Below, in pieces: positions 58,873-64,000 of a stretch of 64,000 nucleotides of DNA. The position numbers were made by a program, and so were the translations under genes. Below the pieces are notes generated by a model. That model saw only the letters and a program-made list of their open reading frames with translations, ran no database searches and had not been told where the DNA came from. Where the stretch lies: the NCBI GenBank assembly GCA_029938635.1, contig JAOZUQ010000002.1:62001-126000 (forward strand). The letters run 5' to 3'. This DNA comes from Candidatus Aminicenantota bacterium (GTDB lineage Bacteria > Acidobacteriota > Aminicenantia > UBA2199). Each line of letters begins with the position of its first letter. Position 1 is the first letter of the stretch.

Positions 58873-60147
58873 TTATTTTTTGCCTGAAATACCTGCAATT
58901 TTTCGTTTAAGCCGGGAAAGCCTCTTCTCAAAGTCTTTCCGTTGAGCTTCCGAAATTTCTGCCAACTCAAGCCCCTTCTCTACAAACTCTACAGCTCCGG
59001 CAAAATCTTTTTTCCTGTGTTCAAGATAAATAGACATCTCTCTGAATGCCAGTTTGTCTCCATGTTCCGACAATGTTTTCCACAACTCTTCCGCTTCTTC
59101 GAACAGTTTTTTCTTCTTTTTTATGAGAGCAAGCCTCTTCACCGATTGTGCAATTATCTCATTTCTCACTGCATGATTGTTGAGGTGGTTATAAAATTTC
59201 TCCGCTTCAGAAAACAATCCGGATTTTTCGTTCAGAAGTGCCACGCCAAGTATTTCTCCCTCTTCTGAAGTTCTGGAAATATCATCAATATACCTGCAGC
59301 CAAGTAGAAGCAGAGCTGAAAGCCCTACAATATCAAGAGCATTATGTTCAACTACTTTTTCGATCATTGAAAAATTTCCGGATCTGAGATACTCAAAATA
59401 CAATCTGGGGATGAGGCTCCCATCTACATCATCATCCCGTGAGATGTTGAGAAGTATATCTCCCAGATACCCGAGCTTTCTTGATTCAAAAGTATTTTTC
59501 CATATCATCCTTGCCGGAGTAAGATAATCAAGATGAGGATAATCCAGCAGTGGAAATTTTTTCCTATTCAAAATATACCTGGTCTCCATTAGAGGATAAT
59601 CAAAAGATTTCCCGTTGTAAGTGACAACACCCGATATATCCAATTCGTCAAGAAACCGGTCTACCTCATCAAGGAACAACCCTTCTCTTGCAGGATCATT
59701 GAGCACAAATATCCGAACTTCAAAAGAGTTACCTTCAATAAATCCGAAACCGAGCATGAAAGGGATCGTTCCTGTCCCTCCCGAAAGTCCTGTCGTTTCA
59801 GTGTCAAAATACAATAGCTTCAACGGATCTATGTCTCCAAGTTCAGGGTCATTAAAAATTATTGAAATAGTAGAGGCCACAGTATCATTCCATTCACTAA
59901 GGGTTACTTTCCCAAAAACAGAATTCATTGGATAATTGTAATTTATAACTTCAAAATCATTATCAAAATTTATATTTTCTTGAGTTCTCTCTTCTTGAAT
60001 TTTCAAAGACCGGTTCTTCAGATTTTTATAAACAAGCTCTTCAAGCTTTTGCTTTGTTGATAAACTTTGAGAATCTGTTATGGGTTCAATCGGATTCTTT
60101 TTGTTTTTTCCCGAAATAAAATCCAGTTTTTTCTTAAGATCGCTCAT
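58873..60147 (-). CDS. YprB-like RNase H-fold exonuclease with C-terminal TPR region
   Basis: A 424-residue protein. Residues about 100-270 are a DEDD exonuclease fold: LLYFDTETTGLSGGTGTIPFMLGFG (DE), VVTYNGKSFDYPLMETRY (D), HNALDIVGL (HxxxD). The first 95 residues are of unknown fold; the C-terminal 140 contain TPR-like helices (LFSEAEKFYNHLNNHAVR, KKLFEEAEELWKTLSEHGDKLAFREMSIYLEHRKKDFAGAVEFVEKG). Likely a DNA/RNA processing enzyme; YprB-like in call. Confidence 0.82.
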   Translation of the reverse strand: MSDLKKKLDFISGKNKKNPIEPITDSQSLSTKQKLEELVYKNLKNRSLKIQEERTQENINFDNDFEVINYNYPMNSVFGKVTLSEWNDTVASTISIIFNDPELGDIDPLKLLYFDTETTGLSGGTGTIPFMLGFGFIEGNSFEVRIFVLNDPAREGLFLDEVDRFLDELDISGVVTYNGKSFDYPLMETRYILNRKKFPLLDYPHLDYLTPARMIWKNTFESRKLGYLGDILLNISRDDDVDGSLIPRLYFEYLRSGNFSMIEKVVEHNALDIVGLSALLLLGCRYIDDISRTSEEGEILGVALLNEKSGLFSEAEKFYNHLNNHAVRNEIIAQSVKRLALIKKKKKLFEEAEELWKTLSEHGDKLAFREMSIYLEHRKKDFAGAVEFVEKGLELAEISEAQRKDFEKRLSRLKRKIAGISGKK

Positions 60148-60217
60148 TTATATCCACTATTACAATAATACCACAAGAGTAAATTGAAATTTTAAGGCCT
60201 GACAAGGCAGATTTTTT

Positions 60218-61144
60218 TTAATCTATGATGAAATTCATGGGGTTGATTGCCTTACCCATGAAGCGTACTTCATAATGAAGATGAGGAGCTGTGCTTCGGC
60301 CTGTATTCCCAACAAAGCCAATCACCTGCCCCCTTGTAACACGATCCCCTTCCTTGACATTAAATGCCGCTAAGTGGCCGTATCGGGAAGTATAACCGAA
60401 GTTATGATCAATTATTATCATCTTTCCATAATAATCTCTGTATTCTGCTACAAGAATAACACCATTTGCAGGAGCAATAATTTTATTTCCTGATTGAGTC
60501 GCAATATCCTGGCCGTAATGGAAACTCCTTTTCCCGGTGAGAGGATGAATTCTCCTTCCGAAAGAATTTGTAAGGTATCCTTTTGTGGGCCATATTGACG
60601 GAGTTGAAGCGAGTCTTACTTTTTGTTTATCAATAACATTTTCAACAAATTGAAGGTCGTTCTCCATCTTTTTTGCATTAGTATTGTTAATTCTTGATTT
60701 CTCAAGTATATCGACCTTTCTTTTAGGTATAGTGAGATCCAGACTGCTTTCGGTAAGTTCAACATCGGTCGAAATATCAGAAATAGGCCCGCCACCTGTT
60801 CCGATCGCCTGCAAGGCCGATGGAGAGGTAAGTCCTGCTGCTATGAGAATTCTTTTCTTGAAATTCTCCATTTTTGCAAGACTTCTCTGAGCTTTATCAA
60901 CATTTCTTGTGAGTTCTGCAATAATCTTCGTTTTTCTTTGATTTTCCACTTCAAGCCTTCCCATCTTTTGACTATCAATGGACAACGTGAGGTAATCAAA
61001 GATCACATACCCGAACAAGGCAACAAGCAAAACAACGGCTATAAGTGAATTCCTGATGAATTTTGATGATAAAAAAAGCTCTTTATTAGTTGAAGTAGCG
61101 TCTGAAACAATTATTATCGAATATGATTTATTTTTAGATCTCAT
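60218..61144 (-). CDS. M23-family peptidoglycan endopeptidase (LytM domain)
   Basis: A 308-residue membrane-anchored hydrolase. TM helix NSLIAVVLLVALFGYVIFDYLTL (about 32-54), then a coiled coil (VENQRKTKIIAELTRNVDKAQRSLAKMENFKKRI), and the C-terminal LytM domain with zinc ligands in FHYGQDI and APHLHYEV. It cuts peptidoglycan cross-links in the periplasm. The ATG at 61144 has no Shine-Dalgarno. Confidence 0.9.
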   Translation of the reverse strand: MRSKNKSYSIIIVSDATSTNKELFLSSKFIRNSLIAVVLLVALFGYVIFDYLTLSIDSQKMGRLEVENQRKTKIIAELTRNVDKAQRSLAKMENFKKRILIAAGLTSPSALQAIGTGGGPISDISTDVELTESSLDLTIPKRKVDILEKSRINNTNAKKMENDLQFVENVIDKQKVRLASTPSIWPTKGYLTNSFGRRIHPLTGKRSFHYGQDIATQSGNKIIAPANGVILVAEYRDYYGKMIIIDHNFGYTSRYGHLAAFNVKEGDRVTRGQVIGFVGNTGRSTAPHLHYEVRFMGKAINPMNFIID

Positions 61145-61155
61145 TTTATCATCGA

Positions 61156-61184
61156 CTTATACATTATAAAAACGACAAAGTCAA
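61156..61184 (-). promoter_or_regulatory. Promoter of the M23 peptidase gene, near-leaderless
   Basis: Minus-strand TTGACT (61184-61179), 17 bp, TATAAG (61161-61156), then 11 nt lacking a ribosome site to ATG at 61144. Confidence 0.6.
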
Positions 61185-61223
61185 GTTATAGACTGCTTTT
61201 TAAAAAAAACCTATTTACTTTTC

Positions 61224-61253
61224 TTGACATTTTTATTTAAAAAATGGTAAAAG
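61224..61253 (+). promoter_or_regulatory. Promoter of the response-regulator gene
   Basis: TTGACA (61224-61229), 18 bp, TAAAAG (61248-61253), followed by a G7 tract (61264-61270) that serves as Shine-Dalgarno 3 nt before ATG 61274. Confidence 0.5.
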
Positions 61254-61273
61254 TCTATATGTAGGGGGGGATT

Positions 61274-62668
61274 ATGAAAAAAAATATCGTACTTGCAGAT
61301 AACAGTTATACCATCCGAAGAATAGTAGAACTCTCTTTTTCCGATGAAGAAGGCATTGAGCTGGTAAGCTATGAGAACGGCCAGGGTATTACCGAAAAAC
61401 TTCTTGAACTGAAGCCATCAGTTGTACTTGTAGACATAAAACTTCCCGAGATGAACGGCTATGAAGTATGTAAATTCATCAATGAAAGCGATGAGCTGAA
61501 GAACACAAAGGTCTTCCTGATCAAGGGAGGATTTGAACCTGTCGATGAGGAACAGTTGAGCGGACTCAAATATGAAGATTTCATAACAAAACCATTTGAT
61601 TCCAAAGCGCTTGTGATCACCATAAAAAGCATTGTGGATGAACCCGATGCTGAACCAGAAACGGAACCTAAACTGGAAGTAGAATCAACTGAAACTGTAG
61701 ATATTCCGTCTTCAATGCCGGAAGAGATCTCTGAAATAAGTGATATTATGGACAAATCTGATTCAATTGATTTTTCTGATGTCCAGAGCGATGGTGACGC
61801 CGGAGGATTAATGGACACTATCGTTGCCCCCGACTCAGAGACTTCCATTAAAGAGGAAGTCCTACCCTCGGAAGAAATAACCCAGGGGTCTGGATTTGGG
61901 GAAAGTGAAGATAAATTATCACCTGAATTAACCGATGAGATATCCAACCCTTTCGAAGATTCTGCCGGGAAACCTTCAGATATCAAGCCTGTAGCAGATG
62001 AAGAAGCTGTTATAAAGGAAAATATCAGGATTCAGGAGGAAGAGCTTGATATTGGTTCTCTTACAATGGAGGAGATCAATATTCAAAAAGATATCGATCA
62101 ACAGAAAGAAGCGCTCTCAGAAACCACACCCGACCCTCTTATAACAGAAAGTCCCGTAGAACCTGAGAAAACAGAGGAGGTAAGTGAAGTTCCTGAGAAA
62201 GGAAAGGATCAACTTGATCCCTCTTTAAGCAATATGAACACATCGGATCTTGAAAATGTTTTCTCCATTAACAAGGCCGAAGTTGAGAGCAACGCAGTAT
62301 CTGATCCCGTTAGCATTCCAGATAAGGAAGAGGAAGTCCTGGAGGCGGAAACCAGGGAAGAAACAAAAGAAAAGTCTGGGGAAATAAAAGAAGTTCTTGA
62401 AAAACTTGAGACCGAAAGTCAGGAGAAGAGTGAGCCGGTAGCTCCCGAGGAAGAAACCGCAGAAAAGATGGATAAGGAAGGCATGACTGATCAACTGGCC
62501 AGCCTCACAAACCTGCAGGATAGTAATAAACTTGTGGAGAAGATCGAAGATAAATTGACTGTTTCCGTAAAAGAGATATTGTGGGAAATAGTTCCACCTC
62601 TGGCTGAAAAAATAATAAAAGGTGAAATAGATAAATTAAAGAGCGATATAGAAAAAGAGTATAAATAG
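61274..62668 (+). CDS. Response regulator with long acidic tail (FrzS/DivK-like architecture)
   Basis: A 464-residue protein. Residues 1-122 are a CheY-like receiver: Asp9 (LADNSY), phospho-acceptor Asp54 (VVLVDIKLPEMNGYEV), FITKPFD Lys. About 270 residues of Glu/Asp/Ser/Pro-rich low-complexity sequence follow, then a well-formed C-terminal helix (LVEKIEDKLTVSVKEILWEIVPPLAEKIIKGEIDKLKSDIEKEYK). This receiver, acidic linker and VREVLWEVVP-type tail recurs in delta-proteobacteria/Acidobacteria regulators of motility and polarity. Runs into the small ORF and valS. Confidence 0.85.
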   Translation: MKKNIVLADNSYTIRRIVELSFSDEEGIELVSYENGQGITEKLLELKPSVVLVDIKLPEMNGYEVCKFINESDELKNTKVFLIKGGFEPVDEEQLSGLKYEDFITKPFDSKALVITIKSIVDEPDAEPETEPKLEVESTETVDIPSSMPEEISEISDIMDKSDSIDFSDVQSDGDAGGLMDTIVAPDSETSIKEEVLPSEEITQGSGFGESEDKLSPELTDEISNPFEDSAGKPSDIKPVADEEAVIKENIRIQEEELDIGSLTMEEINIQKDIDQQKEALSETTPDPLITESPVEPEKTEEVSEVPEKGKDQLDPSLSNMNTSDLENVFSINKAEVESNAVSDPVSIPDKEEEVLEAETREETKEKSGEIKEVLEKLETESQEKSEPVAPEEETAEKMDKEGMTDQLASLTNLQDSNKLVEKIEDKLTVSVKEILWEIVPPLAEKIIKGEIDKLKSDIEKEYK

Positions 62669-62707
62669 AAATTCACCTCTTTTTCCCGACTTACCTCGAT
62701 TTAAACA

Positions 62708-62767
62708 ATGGAAAAGACTATTAAGAATCTTATAGATAAGTTAAAATTGATCGGAGAAAAGAACTAA
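62708..62767 (+). CDS. Possible 19-residue leader peptide overlapping the valS start
   Basis: ATG at 62708 opens MEKTIKNLIDKLKLIGEKN and ends in TAA at 62765-62767, whose last A is the first base of the valS ATG (TAATG). A short, Lys/Leu/Ile-rich peptide translated into valS could couple or attenuate its expression; it may also be chance. It has no valine codon, so classical valine attenuation is not supported. Confidence 0.3.
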   Translation: MEKTIKNLIDKLKLIGEKN

Positions 62768-64000
62768 TGGAAAAGAACTACGATATAGCAAAAACTGAAG
62801 AAGGATGGTACGAAAAATGGGTGTCAAGTGGTCTTTTTAAAGCAAACAACACCAATGATCAGCCTGTATTCTCAATGATTCTACCTCCCCCGAATATAAC
62901 AGGTTCCCTCCATATGGGGCATGCCCTCACTTTTACAATTCCAGATATCATAATGAGAAAGAAAAAGATGGAAGGGTTCAACACACTCTGGCTCCCCGGT
63001 ATTGATCATGCAGGTATTGCTACCCAGATGATAGTCGAAAAAAACCTTAAACGGGATGAAGGAAAAACAAAAGAGGATCTGGGGCGTGAAAAATTTCTTG
63101 AAGAGATCTGGAAGTGGAAAGAGAAATCGGAGAACAGGATAGTTGAGCAGGTTTCCAAGCTCGGACTAACCCTCGACTGGAGCAGAATGAAATTCACGCT
63201 CAGTGAAGAGATGAACAAAGTGGTCACAGATGTTTTTATAAAATTATACAAAGAGGGAAAAATTTACCAAGGAACTTATATGGTAAACTATTGCCCTTCA
63301 TGTAAAACTGTCCTTTCAGATCTTGAAGTTGATCACAGGGAAGTTGAAGGAAATCTCACATATATAAAGTATCCACTGAAAAATGATCCCGGCAAGTATA
63401 TTGTTGTTGCAACAACAAGGCCGGAGACAATGCTGGGAGATACCGGAGTTGCAGTCAATCCGGATGATAAACGGTATAAAGAACTGGTAGGGTCAGAGAT
63501 CATCCTTCCGGTCGCCGGGAGAACATTAGAGGTAATAGCTGATGAACAGGTCGCTTCGGATTTCGGCACCGGTGCTGTTAAAATAACCCCTGCACATGAC
63601 CCTCTTGACTATAACATTGCACTGAAACACAAACTTGAAAGCCGGGTTGTAATAGATAAAGAGGGGAAAATGACCGGGGATATCCCGGAAAAATTCATCG
63701 GGATGAGCCGTGAAGAATGCAGAAAGGAATTGATAAAGATCTTAAGTGAATCCGGAAATATTGAAAAAGAAGAAAAGCACACACACAATGTCGGCCATTG
63801 TCAGAGATGTGAAACAATTGTTGAACCGAATGTATCCAAACAATGGTTCCTGAGAACCGAAGAACTTGCAAAGCCGGCTATCGAAGCCGTGAAAACAGGA
63901 GATATTGAATTTATCCCCGGCAAATGGGAAAAAATATATTTTAATTGGATGAACAATATACAGGACTGGTGTATATCGAGACAACTATGGTGGGGACACA
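62767..64000 (+). CDS. valS: Valyl-tRNA synthetase, cut by the right window edge
   Basis: Charges tRNA-Val with valine. The 411 residues present start MEKNYDIAKTEEGWYEKWVSSG and include the HIGH-type motif PPPNITGSLHMGHAL, IDHAGIATQ typical of ValS, the zinc/CP1 editing domain (YCPSCKTVLSDLEVDH; TTRPETMLGDTGVAVNPDD; GTGAVKITPAHDPLDY), HCQRCETIVEPNVSKQWF and the following SRQLWWGH. The KMSKS loop lies beyond the window. Shine-Dalgarno GGAG lies about 10 nt upstream, inside the small ORF. Confidence 0.95.
   Translation, partial: MEKNYDIAKTEEGWYEKWVSSGLFKANNTNDQPVFSMILPPPNITGSLHMGHALTFTIPDIIMRKKKMEGFNTLWLPGIDHAGIATQMIVEKNLKRDEGKTKEDLGREKFLEEIWKWKEKSENRIVEQVSKLGLTLDWSRMKFTLSEEMNKVVTDVFIKLYKEGKIYQGTYMVNYCPSCKTVLSDLEVDHREVEGNLTYIKYPLKNDPGKYIVVATTRPETMLGDTGVAVNPDDKRYKELVGSEIILPVAGRTLEVIADEQVASDFGTGAVKITPAHDPLDYNIALKHKLESRVVIDKEGKMTGDIPEKFIGMSREECRKELIKILSESGNIEKEEKHTHNVGHCQRCETIVEPNVSKQWFLRTEELAKPAIEAVKTGDIEFIPGKWEKIYFNWMNNIQDWCISRQLWWGH

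Noticed and set aside
1-64000. tRNA, rRNA, CRISPR arrays, prophage or intact insertion sequence.
   Set aside because: None seen: no cloverleaf with T-loop GTTCRA context, no regular repeat-spacer pattern, and no integrase, transposase or phage structural gene.

Overview
The window is 64 kb of moderately AT-rich, densely coded chromosome from a Gram-negative bacterium. Supporting features are outer-membrane beta-barrel and lipoprotein genes, a WecA-like lipid-linked sugar initiator, a thioester-type bacterial alpha-2-macroglobulin, and two gene types I associate with Acidobacteriota and Aminicenantes-like genomes: a short SWKEIANYL..QRWE helix-turn-helix fused through one membrane helix to FG-GAP-like repeats, and a secreted Ig/FN3-like protein. 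The phylum assignment is inference. No rRNA, tRNA, CRISPR array, intact insertion sequence or prophage was found.

Layout. 1-2.7 kb: cut gamma-glutamyltransferase and a c-type-cytochrome/beta-barrel fusion (both minus). 3-5 kb: secreted Ig/FN3-like protein ending in a perfect bidirectional terminator. 5.1-9.5 kb: a GT-C membrane glycosyltransferase and a sulfatase-superfamily lipoprotein. 9.5-14.8 kb: a tight operon of flippase-like membrane protein, nrdR, hsp20, lon, thiL. 14.9 kb: an Rrf2/IscR-type regulator with a Fur-box-like site in its promoter. 15.3-20.3 kb: DUF1232 protein, TPR lipoprotein, unknown protein, UvrD/PcrA helicase, exported PIMT. 20.4-22.6 kb: bifunctional Rel. 22.6-32.5 kb: a long minus-strand series running from a serine-palmitoyltransferase-like enzyme through GT2, WecA-like, UGM-like and GT4 genes to an ECF sigma/anti-sigma/Spy-like triad, a NusG paralogue, a PHP phosphoesterase and QueH. 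32.5-38.1 kb: alpha-2-macroglobulin. 38.2-43.1 kb: two CPA2 antiporters, two PTS-EIIA domains, a PII-like protein, a pseudopilin-like lipoprotein and a cNMP-binding protein. 43.1-47.4 kb: radical SAM protein, sirtuin, SerC, MATE-like transporter. 47.4-50.8 kb: divergent SGNH hydrolase and membrane HTH/FG-GAP regulator, bracketed by repeat-rich spacers. 50.8-64 kb: HypF, FabD, DUF4097 protein, IspG, a trans-sulfuration enzyme, POT transporter, RNase H-like/TPR protein, M23 peptidase, response regulator with acidic tail, and the start of valS.

The strongest cross-window pattern is leaderless transcription. At about a dozen genes lacking a Shine-Dalgarno sequence, a sigma-70-type promoter (often TTGACA/TTGACT, 17 bp, TATAAT-like) ends exactly 6 nt, or at most 11 nt, before the start codon, so the transcript should begin at or within a few bases of the start. 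Other genes use strong AGGAGG-type sites, so both initiation modes coexist. Among the functional groupings, the antiporter/EIIA/PII block, the sphingolipid-like plus glycan block and the cytochrome-porin fusion deserve most attention.
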